NCBI RefSeq assembly: GCF_900113905.1
Contig: NZ_FORC01000001.1
Coordinates: 1,817,469 to 1,881,468 of the forward strand
DNA length: 64,000 nt
Direction: 5' to 3'
Origin: Phytopseudomonas argentinensis
GTDB taxonomy: Bacteria > Pseudomonadota > Gammaproteobacteria > Pseudomonadales > Pseudomonadaceae
Made by a program: the position numbers and the translations under genes. Shown here in pieces: positions 54,944 to 64,000 of the stretch (position 1 is its first letter; each line of letters begins with the position of its first letter). The notes under the pieces are model-generated. The model ran no database searches. It was given only the letters and a program-made list of their open reading frames with translations, and was not told the origin of the DNA.

Positions 54944-57271
54944 ATGCCCCGCACCACCCGCCACCTCAGCCTCGCCAAGGGCCTGCAGCTGAACCTGCGC
55001 CATGCGCCGCACCTCAAGCGCAGCGCCGCGGCCCTGCGCGTCCATGCCGGCAGCCACGATGCGCCGGCGTGCTGGCCCGGGCTGGCGCATTTCCTGGAGC
55101 ACCTGCTGTTTCTCGGCACCGCGCGCTTTGCGCTGGCGGACGGCCTGATGCGTCACGTCCAGGGCCTGGGTGGCGAGGTCAATGCCAGTACCGCGGAGCG
55201 CCATACCGACTTCTTTTTCGAGGTGCCGCCCGCTGGCCTGGATGGCGCGCTGTTGCGGCTGTGCGACATGCTCGCTGCCCCGCAGCTGGACCTGCAGCGC
55301 CAGCGACGCGAGCGTGAGGTGATCCACGCCGAGTTCATCGCGTGGTCACGGGATCACCAGGCGCAACGGCGCTTCGCCCTGCTGCAGGCAGTGTCGCCAC
55401 GCCATCCGCTGAGTGGCTTCCAGGCCGGCAACCGCTACAGCCTGCCGCTGCAGGCCCCCGCCTTCCAGCAGGCCTTGCGGGGCTACTACCGGCGCTTCTA
55501 CCAGGGTGGGCAGATCACCCTGAGCCTCACCGGGCCACAATCGCTGGATGAACTGGAGCAGCTGGCCTGCCGCCACGCCGCACTGTTCCCCTACGGAACC
55601 CGCCTGCTCCCTGAAACGCCAGCGCCGCTACGCGACGGCCCATTGCGTTTGCGCCGGGCGCCCGCCCCCCATTGCGACCTGCTGTTTGCCCACGAGGCCT
55701 TGCCGGCGGGTGCGCTGCAGGCGCTGGAGTTGCTGCTCGGCCTGCTGCGTGACAACCGCCCAGGCGGCTGGCAGGCCAAGCTGCGGCGACGTGGCTGGCT
55801 GCAGGCCTGCTCGGCCCAGCCCTTGTATGCCAACGCCGGCCAGTTGCTCTGGCACATCGAGCTGCACCTGACTGCCGCGGCCAGCCCGAGTCAGGTAAAG
55901 CACTTGCTGGAGGGCTGGCTGGGCTTTATCCGCCAACAGGATTTGCAACGCCTCAACGCCACCTTTGGCGACCGGCAAATGCAATGCGCCCTGGCTGCCA
56001 GCGCCCTGCAACTGGCGCGCCGCGACAGCGCCGGGCAGCCCCTGCAAGCACTCGACCAGTCGGCCCTGGCGGCTCTGGACGCCCTGCTCGATGACCTGCC
56101 GCGGCGTAACCTTGGCAGCTGGCAGCTGCCCGCGGACGAGCCGCTGCTGACCAAGCTGTTGGAGTCCCATGCGCCGCTGCCCGCCGGCCTGGTCATCGAC
56201 CACGGCCTGCCGGCCTGCCGCCAATTCGCAGCTCTCTACCTGCGCTGGCATATCGGTTCGCCGCTGCGCCAGCGCTTCCAAGTGATCGCCGAGCGAGCCC
56301 TGGTCAGCTTGCGCGAACGTGCCGAGCAGGCCGCGGTGCAGCTGAGCTTTACCGCCGCTGGCGAGTACTGGCAACTGCAGGTCAGCGGCCTCCCAGACGC
56401 GGTGATCCGCGCCAGCGGCGAAGCCCTGCAGCGGCTGAGCCGCCCGGCTGCCGAAGATTGGCACGGGGAGGTCGGCGAACGGCCCCCGCAGATGCCGATC
56501 CGCGCTCTGCTCGACGCGCTACCAGGTGCCCTGCAGGCCAGCGCCGCGACACCGCAACCGGCCTGTATCCTCGACCAGACGCTGCTCGACGGGCTCTGGC
56601 AGCAAGCCCGCTGGCAGGGCCTGGCCGTCGGTTTCGACGAGGCCCGCTACGGCGCGCTCGGCGCCGCCCTGCACGGCATCATGGGCCAGCCGCACAGGCC
56701 GGACCCAGCGCCTTACCTGGCAGAGCGGCACTGGCTGTCGGTCGATGCGCCCGGCGAACAAGCCGCGCTGCTGCTGTTCTGCCCGCTGCCGCCCGAGCTG
56801 CAGGCCGCTGGTCGCCTGCTCGGGCACCTGCTGCAAGGGCCGGTGTATCAGCGGCTGCGCGTCGAGCTGCAGCTCGGCTATGCGGTGTTCAGCGGCTTCC
56901 GCCAGGTCGCCGGCTATGGCGGACTGCTGTTTGGCGTGCAATCCCCGCAAACCGGCCATGGCGAATTGCTGGGCCACTTGCTGACGCTGCTCGGCGAGGG
57001 CGTGCGCCTCGATCCCCTTGCCCGCCAGCAACTGGCCGAGCAGTTCGACGAGCCGGCCATGGGCAATGCCGAAGTGGCCGAGTGGGCCTGGCAGACCCGG
57101 CTGGCCGGTGAAGAGCCTGCCTTGCCACGGCTACGCCGCGCCATCCTCGATACCGAGCAGGATCACCTGGATGCGCTGCTGGGCCAGTTGCTCGACGCCC
57201 ACTACGGCTGGCTGTGCCTGGCCAACCAGGCAACACCGCCCGACCGCTGGCCGTGGGCGCGGGCATCCTGA
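54944..57271 (+). CDS. pqqF: Pyrroloquinoline quinone biosynthesis peptidase PqqF (M16)
   Basis: PqqF is a zinc metallopeptidase of the M16 family that processes the PqqA peptide after PqqE action. The 775-residue protein has the inverted zinc motif HFLEH (49-53) in [17 protein letters not shown], followed by the second glutamate region near 130; three more M16-like domains follow. Start ATG 54944 has GGAGA upstream. It precedes pqqA by 188 bases, as in several pseudomonads with pqqFABCDE order. GC is high. Confidence 0.93.
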
Positions 57272-57459
57272 GCCGTCAGCTGCTCCGACCACGCCGTCTG
57301 CAAGATCCTGCAACCTTCGTCAGGTGGAACCTCCCGGGGCAGATGACGCCCAATAAGGAGCCGGAGCCCGCCAACCCGATCCGCAAGGAACAAGGCCAGG
57401 CGGCGCCAGCCTGCATACCCCGACCCGTTTCTCGGCACCCAACCGGAAGGAGCAACGCC
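57272..57459. promoter_or_regulatory. pqqF-pqqA intergenic region, probable pqqA promoter region
   Basis: No gene seen in 188 bases. pqqA is usually expressed strongly from its own promoter, so this gap should contain it; GAAGGAG before the pqqA ATG (57460) is a strong ribosome binding site. No -35/-10 pair could be fixed by eye. Confidence 0.45.
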
Positions 57460-57531
57460 ATGTGGACCAAGCCTGCTTACACTGACCTGCGCATCGGTTT
57501 CGAAGTCACCATGTACTTCGCCAACCGCTGA
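57460..57531 (+). CDS. pqqA: PQQ precursor peptide PqqA
   Basis: A 23-residue peptide, [20 protein letters not shown] followed by ANR. E15 and Y19 in EVTMY are the residues whose side chains become the PQQ skeleton: PqqE crosslinks Glu and Tyr, and the peptide is then trimmed. The gene lies 188 bases after pqqF and is followed by a strong hairpin (57547-57570) before pqqB. The peptide is too small for usual gene finders. Confidence 0.97.
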
Positions 57532-57546
57532 GCACTCCAGTGATGC

Positions 57547-57570
57547 GACGCCCCGGCCTGCCGGGGCGTC
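57547..57570 (+). terminator. Strong hairpin between pqqA and pqqB
   Basis: GACGCCCCGG (57547-57556) and CCGGGGCGTC (57561-57570) form a perfect 10-base stem with a 4-base loop. No long T-tract follows, so it is better read as an attenuator or mRNA-stabilising element, which would let pqqA be made in excess of pqqBCDE. Confidence 0.65.
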
Positions 57571-57595
57571 ATCGTTTCCAGGACATGGAGAGGCC

Positions 57596-58507
57596 ATGTA
57601 CATCCAGATTCTCGGTTCCGCGGCCGGTGGCGGCTTTCCCCAGTGGAACTGCAACTGCGCCAACTGCAAGGGTTATCGCGAGGGCAGCCTGCGCGCCACG
57701 GCGCGAACCCAGTCGTCGATCGCCCTTTCCGATGACGGCGAGCACTGGATCCTGTGCAACGCCTCCCCGGATATCCGTGCCCAGCTGCAGGCCTTCGCGC
57801 CGCTGCAGCCGGCCCGCGCGCTGCGTGATACCGGCATCGATGCCATCGTGCTGCTCGACAGCCAGATCGACCACACCACTGGCCTGCTCAGCCTGCGCGA
57901 AGGCTGCCCACACCAGGTGTGGTGCACCGAAATGGTCCACCAGGACCTGAGCACGGGCTTTCCGCTGTTTCCCATGCTCAGCCACTGGAACGGCGGCCTG
58001 CAGTGGCAGCGCATCGCCCTCGACGGCAGCTTCGTCATCGACGCCTGCCCCAATCTCAGCTTCACCCCCTTTGCCCTGCGCAGCGCCGCGCCACCCTATT
58101 CGCTGCACCGCTTCGACCCGCATCCGGGCGACAACCTGGGCTTGCTGGTCGAGGACACCCGCACCGGCGGCACGCTGTTCTACGCCCCCGGCCTGGGCCA
58201 GGTCGACGACGAGCTGCTGCGCATGATGCACAGTGCCGACTGCCTGCTGGTCGACGGCACGCTGTGGGACGACGACGAAATGCAGCGCCGTGGCGTCGGC
58301 ACCCGCACGGGCCGGGAGATGGGCCACCTGGCGCAGAACGGGCCGGGCGGCATGCTCGAAGTGCTCGACGGGTTCGCGCGCCAGCGCAAGGTGCTTATCC
58401 ACATCAACAACACCAATCCGATCCTCGACGAGCGATCGCCGGAACGCGCCGAGGTCCAGCGCCGCGGCGTGGAAGTCGCCTACGACGGCATGAGCATCGA
58501 GCTGTAA
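57596..58507 (+). CDS. pqqB: PQQ biosynthesis protein PqqB
   Basis: PqqB is a metallo-beta-lactamase-fold protein that hydroxylates the tyrosine-derived part of the PQQ precursor in current models. The 303-residue protein begins [20 protein letters not shown] and has the CNCANCK zinc cysteine cluster, [12 protein letters not shown] with the reduced metal motif, and [17 protein letters not shown] near the end. ATG at 57596 follows GGAGAGG. It is 9 bases before pqqC. Confidence 0.96.
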   Translation: MYIQILGSAAGGGFPQWNCNCANCKGYREGSLRATARTQSSIALSDDGEHWILCNASPDIRAQLQAFAPLQPARALRDTGIDAIVLLDSQIDHTTGLLSLREGCPHQVWCTEMVHQDLSTGFPLFPMLSHWNGGLQWQRIALDGSFVIDACPNLSFTPFALRSAAPPYSLHRFDPHPGDNLGLLVEDTRTGGTLFYAPGLGQVDDELLRMMHSADCLLVDGTLWDDDEMQRRGVGTRTGREMGHLAQNGPGGMLEVLDGFARQRKVLIHINNTNPILDERSPERAEVQRRGVEVAYDGMSIEL

Positions 58508-58516
58508 GGAGCCCCC

Positions 58517-59272
58517 ATGAGCGACGCGCTAGCGATGTCCCCCAGCGAATTCGAGCAGGCCCTGCGCGCCAAGGGCGCCTACTACCACATCCACCACCCC
58601 TACCACGTGGCGATGTACGAAGGCCGTGCTAGCCGCGAACAGATCCAGGGCTGGGTGGCCAACCGTTTCTACTATCAGGTCAACATCCCCATGAAGGATG
58701 CCGCGATCCTGGCCAACTGCCCGGATCGCGAGGTGCGCCGCGAGTGGATCCAGCGCCTGCTCGACCACGACGGCGCTCCCGGCGAGGACGGCGGCATCGA
58801 AGCCTGGCTGCGCCTGGGCCAGGCGGTGGGCCTCGACCCGGATCAGCTGCGCTCCCAGGAATTGGTGTTGCCCGGCGTGCGCTTCGCCGTGGACGCCTAC
58901 GTCAACTTCGCCCGCCGCGCCAGTTGGCAGGAAGCCGCCAGCAGCTCGCTGACCGAGCTGTTCGCCCCGCAGATCCACCAATCGCGCCTGGACAGCTGGC
59001 CGCAGCATTACCCGTGGATCGATCCGGCCGGCTACCAGTACTTCCGTACCCGCCTCGGCCAGGCCAGGCGCGACGTGGAACACGGCCTGGAGATCACCCT
59101 GCGCCACTACACCAGCCACGCCAGCCAGCAGCGCATGCTGGAAATCCTGCAGTTCAAGCTGGACATCCTGTGGAGCATGCTCGATGCCATGAGCATGGCC
59201 TACGAGCTGAACCGCCCGCCTTATCACACCGTGACCCCGGAACGGGTATGGCACAAGGGGATCGCCCTATGA
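58517..59272 (+). CDS. pqqC: PQQ synthase PqqC
   Basis: PqqC carries out the last oxidation and ring closure from AHQQ to PQQ. The 251-residue length is typical. [22 protein letters not shown] at the N-terminus, [39 protein letters not shown] near 195-215 are family marks with the His/Arg active-site residues. Its stop overlaps the pqqD start by four bases (ATGA). Confidence 0.97.
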   Translation: MSDALAMSPSEFEQALRAKGAYYHIHHPYHVAMYEGRASREQIQGWVANRFYYQVNIPMKDAAILANCPDREVRREWIQRLLDHDGAPGEDGGIEAWLRLGQAVGLDPDQLRSQELVLPGVRFAVDAYVNFARRASWQEAASSSLTELFAPQIHQSRLDSWPQHYPWIDPAGYQYFRTRLGQARRDVEHGLEITLRHYTSHASQQRMLEILQFKLDILWSMLDAMSMAYELNRPPYHTVTPERVWHKGIAL

Positions 59273-59544
59273 GCTTCGACCGCAACCGCGTGCCCAGCTG
59301 GCGTCCCGGCTACCGCTTCCAGTACGAGCCGGCCCAGCAGGGCCATGTGCTGCTCTACCCCGAGGGCATGATCAAGCTCAACGACAGCGCCGGCCTGATC
59401 GGCGGGCTGATCGATGGCCAGCGCAGCGTCGCGGCCATCATCGAGCAGCTGCAACAGCAGTTCCCCGACGCGCCCGAAGTCGGCGACGACATCGAGCAAT
59501 TCATGGAGGTGGCCCGTGGCGAGCACTGGATCACCCTCGCCTGA
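59269..59544 (+). CDS. pqqD: PQQ peptide chaperone PqqD
   Basis: PqqD is the recognition-element protein that binds PqqA and presents it to the radical SAM enzyme PqqE. The 91-residue protein starts [20 protein letters not shown] and has [20 protein letters not shown], the winged-helix strand. ATG overlaps the pqqC stop; the stop lies inside the start of pqqE, overlapping by 29 bases. Size and order are standard. Confidence 0.95.
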   Translation: MSFDRNRVPSWRPGYRFQYEPAQQGHVLLYPEGMIKLNDSAGLIGGLIDGQRSVAAIIEQLQQQFPDAPEVGDDIEQFMEVARGEHWITLA

Positions 59545-60664
59545 GGTGCCGGTCGGCCTGCCCCTGTGGCTGCTGGCCGAACTCACCTACCGCTGCCCGC
59601 TGCAGTGCCCCTACTGTTCCAACCCCCTGGACTTCGCCAGGCAGGGCGAGGAGCTGAGCACCGCGCAGTGGTTCAAGGTAATGGCCGAGGCGCGGGAAAT
59701 GGGCGCAGCGCAGATCGGCTTTTCCGGTGGCGAGCCCCTGGTACGCCAGGACCTTACCGAGCTGATCGGCGAAGCTCGCCGGCTGGGCTACTACACCAAC
59801 CTGATCACCTCCGGCATCGGCCTCACCGAGCAGAAGATAGCCGCATTCAAACAGGCCGGCCTGGATCATATCCAGATCAGCTTTCAAGCCAGCGACGAGC
59901 AGGTCAACAACCTGCTGGCCGGCTCGAAGAAAGCCTTCGCCCAGAAGCTGGAGATGGCCCGCGCGGTCAAGGCCCACGGCTACCCGATGGTGCTGAACTT
60001 CGTCACCCACCGCCACAACATCGACCGCACCGACCGCATCATCGAGCTGTGCCTTGCCCTCGAGGCAGACTTCGTGGAACTGGCCACCTGCCAATTCTAT
60101 GGCTGGGCGCAGCTCAACCGCGCAGGCCTGCTGCCCACCCGCGAGCAGCTGCAGCGGGCCGAACGCGTCACCAACGACTACCGGGAGCGACTCAAGGCCG
60201 AAGGCAACCCGTGCAAGCTGATCTTCGTCACCCCTGATTACTACGAAGAGCGCCCCAAGGCCTGCATGAATGGCTGGGGCAGTATTTTCCTGACCGTTAC
60301 CCCGGACGGCACCGCCCTGCCCTGCCATGGCGCGCGGCAGTTGCCCATCGCCTTTCCCAACGTGCGCGAGCACAGCTTGCAGCACATCTGGTACGACTCG
60401 TTCGGCTTCAACCGCTTTCGCGGCTTTGCCTGGATGCCCGAGCCGTGCCGCTCCTGCGATGAAAAGGAAAAGGACTTCGGCGGCTGCCGCTGCCAGGCCT
60501 TCATGCTCACCGGCGATGCCAGCAATGCCGACCCGGTGTGCAGCAAATCCGACCGTCACGGCGTGATCCTCGCCGCCCGCGCAGAAGCCGAGCACGCCAC
60601 CCAATCCATCACCGACCTGGCCTTTCGCAATGAACGAAACTCGCACCTCATCGCCAAGAGTTGA
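59516..60664 (+). CDS. pqqE: PqqA peptide cyclase PqqE (radical SAM)
   Basis: PqqE is a radical SAM enzyme that links Glu and Tyr of PqqA. The 382-residue protein has C27-x3-C31-x2-C34 in [15 protein letters not shown], which binds the SAM [4Fe-4S] cluster, and a C-terminal SPASM-like cysteine set ([17 protein letters not shown] near 325-340) for auxiliary clusters. Start GTG at 59516 with GGAGG upstream; a longer ATG frame to 59414 lies inside pqqD and is an artefact. Overlaps pqqD by 29 bases and pqqH by 35. Confidence 0.96.
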   Translation: MASTGSPSPEVPVGLPLWLLAELTYRCPLQCPYCSNPLDFARQGEELSTAQWFKVMAEAREMGAAQIGFSGGEPLVRQDLTELIGEARRLGYYTNLITSGIGLTEQKIAAFKQAGLDHIQISFQASDEQVNNLLAGSKKAFAQKLEMARAVKAHGYPMVLNFVTHRHNIDRTDRIIELCLALEADFVELATCQFYGWAQLNRAGLLPTREQLQRAERVTNDYRERLKAEGNPCKLIFVTPDYYEERPKACMNGWGSIFLTVTPDGTALPCHGARQLPIAFPNVREHSLQHIWYDSFGFNRFRGFAWMPEPCRSCDEKEKDFGGCRCQAFMLTGDASNADPVCSKSDRHGVILAARAEAEHATQSITDLAFRNERNSHLIAKS

Positions 60665-62474
60665 GCCCCTGAGCGCCGCCGAGGCGGTAGCCGCCGCCGG
60701 CGACTTTGCCGAATTGCGGGCTGGCCCCGCCGGCCTGGTGTGGAATGCCTTCGACCCCGCGGACGGCAGCTGCCGCCTGTGGTTGTGGCGCGGGGCGGAC
60801 GCGCAATGCCTGACCCCGGACGGCTTTTCCGCGCGCAGCCGGGTCTACGAATACGGTGGTGGCGCCTTCTGCCTGGGCCGCGACAGCCTGGTGTTCGTCA
60901 ATGACGCCGACCAGCAGCTCTACCTGCAGCCCCTGACTGGCGGCACGCCCCGCGCGGTGACCCAGGGCGAGCGCCGCTACGGCGATCTGCTGCAGGCCGG
61001 TGAGCAGGTGCTGGCGGTCGAGGAGAGCCACACCGACGAGCGGGTCGAACATCGCCTGGTGGCCATCGGCCTGGGCGACGGCAGCCGCAGCGTGCTCTTC
61101 GAAGGCGCCGACTTCTATGCCGCGCCGGTGCTCAGCGAGGATGGCCGGCAGCTGGCCTGGATCCAGTGGCAGCGTCCGGCCCAACCCTGGACCGCCACGC
61201 GCCTCTACCATGCCCGCCTGCAGGCCGACGGCAGCTGGGGCGAGGTACGCTGCGTGGCGGGCGACACGGGCGAGGAGCAGGCCCTGCAGCAGCCCGGTTT
61301 CGACGCCAGTGGCCGCCTGTACTGCCTGTCCGACCGCAACGGTTTCTGGCAACCCTGGGGCGAGCGCGAAGGCGCCTGGCAGGCACTGCCCGCTGCAGCC
61401 GCCGATCACGCCGGAGCCCCCTGGCAGCTCGGCGCCTGCAGCTGGATACCCCTCGGCCCGGAAAGCTACCTGGCCAGCTGGTTCGAGGACGGCTACAGCC
61501 GCCTGGGCATGCGCCTGGAGGATGGCAGCCTGCAGCACCATGCCAGCGCCTACAGCCGCTTTCGCAGCCTGGCCGTGGATTGCGATCACCTCTACGTCAT
61601 CGCCGCCAACCCGCTGGCGTCGTCCGCCGTATTGGCGATCCGTCGTGACGACGGCCAGGTCAGGGTACTCGCCGGCGGCCGCTCGCCACTGCCGCCCGAG
61701 CGGATCAGCCAGCCACAGCCGCTGCACTATGCCAGCGGCGACGGCCAGGCCCATGGCTTCTTCTACCCCGCGCAGCAGGGCGAAAGCCTGCCGCCGCTGC
61801 TGGTATTCATCCACGGCGGGCCGACCTCGGCCTGCCACCCGGTGTTCGATCCGCGCATCCAGTACTGGACCCAGCGCGGCTTCGCCGTCGCCGACCTCAA
61901 TTACCGCGGCAGCACCGGCTACGGCAGAAATTATCGCCAGGCACTGCAGCACAACTGGGGTGTGGTGGACGTCGAGGACGCCTGCGCGGTGGTCGCGCAC
62001 CTGGCCGAACGCGAGCTGATCGACCCGGCCAGGGCCTTTATCCGCGGTGGCAGCGCCGGCGGCTACACCACCCTCTGCGCGCTGGTGCGCGGCGGCGTGT
62101 TTCGCGCCGGGGCCAGCCTGTATGGGGTCAGCGATCCAGTGGCCCTGGCCCACGCCACCCACAAGTTCGAGGGCGACTACCTCGACTGGCTGATCGGCGA
62201 CCCGCAGCGCGACGCCGAACGCTATCGCCAGCGCACCCCGCTGCTGCACGCCGAGCGTATCCAGGTACCGGTGATCTTCTTCCAGGGGGAGCTCGATACC
62301 GTGGTGGTTCCCGAACAGACCCGCGCCATGCTCGCCGCCCTCGCAGACAATGGCATCGAGGCCGAGGCGCATTTCTATCCCGGCGAACGCCACGGCTTCC
62401 GCCAGGCCAGCAACCTGGCCCATGCCCTGGACGCGGAATGGCGCTTCTACTGCCGAGTGCTGGAGCGCCCATGA
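60630..62474 (+). CDS. pqqH: S9 family prolyl oligopeptidase-type peptidase PqqH
   Basis: A 614-residue S9 serine peptidase beside pqqE, in the place of PA1990 (PqqH) of P. aeruginosa; the PQQ-related role of the family is suggested but not settled. An N-terminal beta-propeller-like part (about 30-340) precedes an alpha/beta hydrolase domain with [30 protein letters not shown] holding Ser475, [11 protein letters not shown] with Asp, and GERHGFR with His near the end. The ATG at 60630 overlaps pqqE by 35 bases; a later TTG (60660) could be the true start. Other names (pqqM) are used for similar genes. Confidence 0.85.
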   Translation: MNETRTSSPRVEPLSAAEAVAAAGDFAELRAGPAGLVWNAFDPADGSCRLWLWRGADAQCLTPDGFSARSRVYEYGGGAFCLGRDSLVFVNDADQQLYLQPLTGGTPRAVTQGERRYGDLLQAGEQVLAVEESHTDERVEHRLVAIGLGDGSRSVLFEGADFYAAPVLSEDGRQLAWIQWQRPAQPWTATRLYHARLQADGSWGEVRCVAGDTGEEQALQQPGFDASGRLYCLSDRNGFWQPWGEREGAWQALPAAAADHAGAPWQLGACSWIPLGPESYLASWFEDGYSRLGMRLEDGSLQHHASAYSRFRSLAVDCDHLYVIAANPLASSAVLAIRRDDGQVRVLAGGRSPLPPERISQPQPLHYASGDGQAHGFFYPAQQGESLPPLLVFIHGGPTSACHPVFDPRIQYWTQRGFAVADLNYRGSTGYGRNYRQALQHNWGVVDVEDACAVVAHLAERELIDPARAFIRGGSAGGYTTLCALVRGGVFRAGASLYGVSDPVALAHATHKFEGDYLDWLIGDPQRDAERYRQRTPLLHAERIQVPVIFFQGELDTVVVPEQTRAMLAALADNGIEAEAHFYPGERHGFRQASNLAHALDAEWRFYCRVLERP

Positions 62475-62650
62475 CATTGCGCTGCTCCGCGCAGCGGCGC
62501 CTGGACTCAGATGAGAAGCCGCTTATCCAGCTGCTGACAATCAACCAGCGTACTGCGCAACGCCCGCGTAAATCTGCGCAGCAAGACCCGATCCTGGCCT
62601 ACCTATGGCAATGGGCCAAACAGCTGGCGCTGGGCGCCGAACGCGAGTAG
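62471..62650 (+). CDS. Small ORF coupled to pqqH
   Basis: A 59-residue frame whose ATG (62471) overlaps the pqqH stop as ATGA, the coupling seen across this locus. The product is basic, with a hydrophobic PILAYLWQWAKQLALGAERE end and no known domain. Its reality is uncertain, but the overlap and small size fit a translated leader or small protein. No homologue is recognised. Confidence 0.4.
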   Translation: MTLRCSAQRRLDSDEKPLIQLLTINQRTAQRPRKSAQQDPILAYLWQWAKQLALGAERE

Positions 62651-62898
62651 TTGCCGCCCATGGCTGGACGAATTGCCGCCAAGAAATACGACCACAGTCG
62701 GGGCTGCCCCGGCCTCCTGGGCGGGGCGTGGGCCTCTTGAAGCAGCCATAATCCATGCTGCGGAGGGAGTAGGCAGTGCCCTAAGAGAATCCTGCCCCTT
62801 GCCATCGGCACCAAATAGGCTAAGTTGTACGACGACGTACGATTCGTCGACGGCACTATGCCGCTGCTCCCAACAATTACAAAAAAAGGGTTCTGTAC
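62651..62898. other. Gap before the NTF2-like gene
   Basis: No gene seen. A short palindrome GTACG-ACGA-CGTAC lies at 62827-62840, about 60 bases before the next start, and an A-run precedes 62899. Possible promoter region of the secreted protein gene. Confidence 0.3.
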
Positions 62899-63339
62899 AT
62901 GAAGAAACTAAAACTGCTGGTAGTGCTGGTAGGTTTTCTGTGCCTGTTCACTGGCTATGTGGCGGCAGCCCCTGCCGATGAGAGCGACGTGGCTGCGGCC
63001 GTCGACAAGCTCACCCAGGCCATGCTGCACAAGGACATCGCGCAGCTTGAAACGCTGACCGCAGACAACCTCACCTACGGCCATTCCAGCGGTAACATCC
63101 AGGACAAGAAGGCGTTCATCTCGGACATCGAGACCGGCAAGAGCGCATTCAAGGAGCTGAAGATGCTCAACCAGAAAATCACCCTGTCCGGTGACGTGGC
63201 GATGGTGCGCCACCACTTCTCGGCCCAGGCCATCAGCAAGGAGAAAGGCATCGTGCCGACCGAGATCGAGAACTTCCAGATCTGGCAGAAACAGGACGGC
63301 AAGTGGCTGCTAATCGGCCGCCAGGCGTTCCGCTTCTAG
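62899..63339 (+). CDS. Secreted NTF2-like / SnoaL-type (DUF4440) protein
   Basis: A 146-residue protein with a signal peptide (MKKLKLLVVLVGFLCLFTGY then VAAAP, cleavage near 25) and an NTF2-like domain (about 28-146): AVDKLTQAMLHKDIAQLETL, NLTYGHSSGNIQDKKAFI, VAMVRHHFSAQAI and QIWQKQDGKWLLIGRQAF are the DUF4440/SnoaL pattern. The cavity may bind a small hydrophobic ligand; function is not known. ATG at 62899 sits after an A-run with GGGTT; a hairpin terminator follows at 63396. Confidence 0.82.
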   Translation: MKKLKLLVVLVGFLCLFTGYVAAAPADESDVAAAVDKLTQAMLHKDIAQLETLTADNLTYGHSSGNIQDKKAFISDIETGKSAFKELKMLNQKITLSGDVAMVRHHFSAQAISKEKGIVPTEIENFQIWQKQDGKWLLIGRQAFRF

Positions 63340-63395
63340 CAGACCTTCGCTCCCACCAGGCAACCCGCCCGGGTGCCCCACGGGAGCATCATGAA

Positions 63396-63421
63396 AAAGG
63401 CCAGTCGGATGACTGGCCTTT
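63396..63421 (+). terminator. Intrinsic terminator after the NTF2-like gene
   Basis: AAAGGCCAGTC (63396-63406) and GACTGGCCTTT (63411-63421) form an 11-base stem with a 4-base loop. It lies 56 bases after the stop codon; the T-tract is short, so it could also work for transcription from the other side. Confidence 0.75.
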
Positions 63422-63458
63422 CTCGTTACGGTTGGCGTGTTAACCGCACTTGCGGGGG

Positions 63459-63474
63459 AAATAAATCTGTCCCC
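63459..63474. repeat. Inverted copy of the RAYT-flank motif
   Basis: AAATAAATCTGTCCCC is the reverse complement of GGGGACAGATTTATTT, which occurs at 63531-63546 and 63574-63589. This motif is frequently found next to small Y1-type transposase genes in gamma-proteobacteria, so it may mark the ends of the element. Confidence 0.55.
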
Positions 63475-63501
63475 GTTTTCCTCGGTCCCCGTTTTCCTCC
63501 C
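63470..63501. repeat. 16-base near-perfect tandem duplication
   Basis: TCCCCGTTTTCCTC followed by GG (63470-63485) is repeated at 63486-63501 with only the last two bases changed. It sits within the flank of the transposase gene. Confidence 0.6.
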
Positions 63502-63519
63502 GGCGGCACGTCGCATGGC

Positions 63520-63605
63520 TGGGACAAAAAGGGGACAGATTTATTTTCTGGACTGTCGCTTGTGGGACAAAAAGGGGACAGATTTATTTTCTGGACTGTC
63601 GCTTG
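63520..63605. repeat. Perfect 43-base tandem duplication at the end of the transposase gene
   Basis: The unit from TGGGACAAAAAGGGG to GGACTGTCGCTTG occurs twice, at 63520-63562 and 63563-63605, without mismatch. The second copy includes the last 22 bases of the transposase gene, so the first copy is a duplicated 3' end including its stop. Replication slippage or an imprecise excision/insertion event could cause it. Confidence 0.85.
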
Positions 63606-64000
63606 GGCCTGCCCTGACCTCGTAGCTCAACCCGCAGCCCTTGGATTCTTTCTATTTCATCCACGAAACGAGCACTGCCGGTTAGCTGTCCCCTCTGCAG
63701 TGCTGCACGAATCAAATCAATTTCGCTTGATGGAACGGCTTGGCGGATGAATTCTGTATAGCGGATGCGACGCTTTTCAGGCGTATCCCCAAGTGCGACG
63801 AAGCAAGGATCCATGTCCAGCCAATCGCTGTCAGCCTGATCCGTTACCCGCATCCGATAGCTAGACCAGGGATAATCACCCGCCTCAGCAACGATACGGG
63901 CTCGAACCGGGTTCAGCTCGATGTAGCGACAGCAGGCAAGCAGGTAGGCGTCTGACTCAACCACGCTGGACTTGTAGCGACTTTCCCAGAGTACCGGTTC
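63584..64000 (-). CDS. REP-associated tyrosine transposase (RAYT), 5' end cut by window
   Basis: The C-terminal 138 residues of a Y1/IS200-like transposase of the REP-associated type. EPVLWESRYKSSVVESDAYL followed by LACCRYIELNPVRARIV and DYPWSSYRMR are hallmarks of this group; the catalytic tyrosine lies in the region of RYIELNP-like sequence or upstream, and HUH is beyond the window. Family members move REP/REPIN sequences by single-strand transposition. The stop at 63584 is part of the second 43-base repeat. A REPIN-like array is at 49042-49212. Confidence 0.85.
   Translation of the reverse strand, partial: EPVLWESRYKSSVVESDAYLLACCRYIELNPVRARIVAEAGDYPWSSYRMRVTDQADSDWLDMDPCFVALGDTPEKRRIRYTEFIRQAVPSSEIDLIRAALQRGQLTGSARFVDEIERIQGLRVELRGQGRPKRQSRK

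Noticed and set aside
54675..54992. 105-residue frame before pqqF
   Set aside because: Runs into pqqF in a different frame, with no conserved sequence.
60648..62477. 609-residue frame antisense to pqqH
   Set aside because: Shadow of pqqH; no domain or ribosome binding site.
62599..62856. 85-residue minus-strand frame in the pqqH downstream gap
   Set aside because: No motif, low-complexity ends and no ribosome binding site; overlaps the better small ORF.
63459..63605. CRISPR-like short repeats
   Set aside because: Only two to three copies, no regular unique spacers and no cas genes; better explained as transposase flanks and tandem duplication.

Overview
The window is about 64 kb of high-GC chromosome from a gamma-proteobacterium, almost certainly a Pseudomonas (or very close relative). 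The gene content and order match the pseudomonad LPS core cluster (waaA, hldE, msbA, wapH, wapO, wapQ, wapP, waaP, waaG, waaC, waaF) running into glnE, aceE, aceF, a DipA-like protein and msrA. A second block resembles the ppk-hemB-dedA-elbB neighbourhood, and a third is a complete pseudomonad-type pqq cluster (pqqF, A, B, C, D, E, H). Species cannot be fixed from the sequence alone.

Layout. 1-7705: truncated waaA, a LysR regulator divergent from a small multidrug resistance pump, a FAD oxidoreductase/aldo-keto reductase pair, a protein with a degenerate Nudix-like box, hldE and a small kinase-like gene. 7756-18494: msbA, then a visibly AT-richer accessory glycan block: a polysaccharide pyruvyl transferase, a WaaL-type O-antigen ligase, GT2, DUF6625-like, CgeB/GT1-like, an unrecognised protein, GT25, a kinase-like protein and WapH. 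18481-27352: the conserved high-GC core genes (wapO carbamoyltransferase, four successive kinase-fold proteins including WaaP, then waaG, waaC, waaF), tightly coupled by ATGA overlaps. 27397-35256: glnE divergent from aceE-aceF (three-lipoyl E2). 35567-44107: a c-di-GMP/motility group (DipA-like EAL protein, YjfB-like peptide, HD-GYP protein), msrA, an alpha/beta hydrolase, rlmJ and an acyl-CoA dehydrogenase. 44150-53549: ppk, hemB, DedA, elbB, a REPIN-like repeat, YaiI/DUF188, LysE exporter, MscS-like protein, ABC-F ATPase and a TIGR02444 protein. 53712-54943: a periplasmic alpha-carbonic anhydrase and about 0.5 kb without a gene. 54944-62650: the PQQ cofactor locus. 62899-64000: a secreted NTF2-like protein, a terminator, short tandem duplications and a truncated REP-associated (Y1) transposase.

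How it works together. The first 27 kb make, phosphorylate, decorate and flip lipid A-core: WaaA adds Kdo, HldE makes the heptose donor, WaaC/WaaF add heptoses, WaaG and WapH add hexose, WaaP and its relatives phosphorylate, WapO carbamoylates, MsbA flips, and the WaaL-like ligase attaches O-polymer. The accessory block between msbA and wapH is the strain-variable outer part and the most likely place for new biology: it carries a pyruvyl transferase and several unclassified enzymes. aceEF has two palindromes upstream that fit a GntR/FadR-type operator. The pqq genes are compact and overlapping, with a strong hairpin after pqqA. I saw no CRISPR array, tRNA, rRNA or prophage. No convincing dedicated defence system was recognised.
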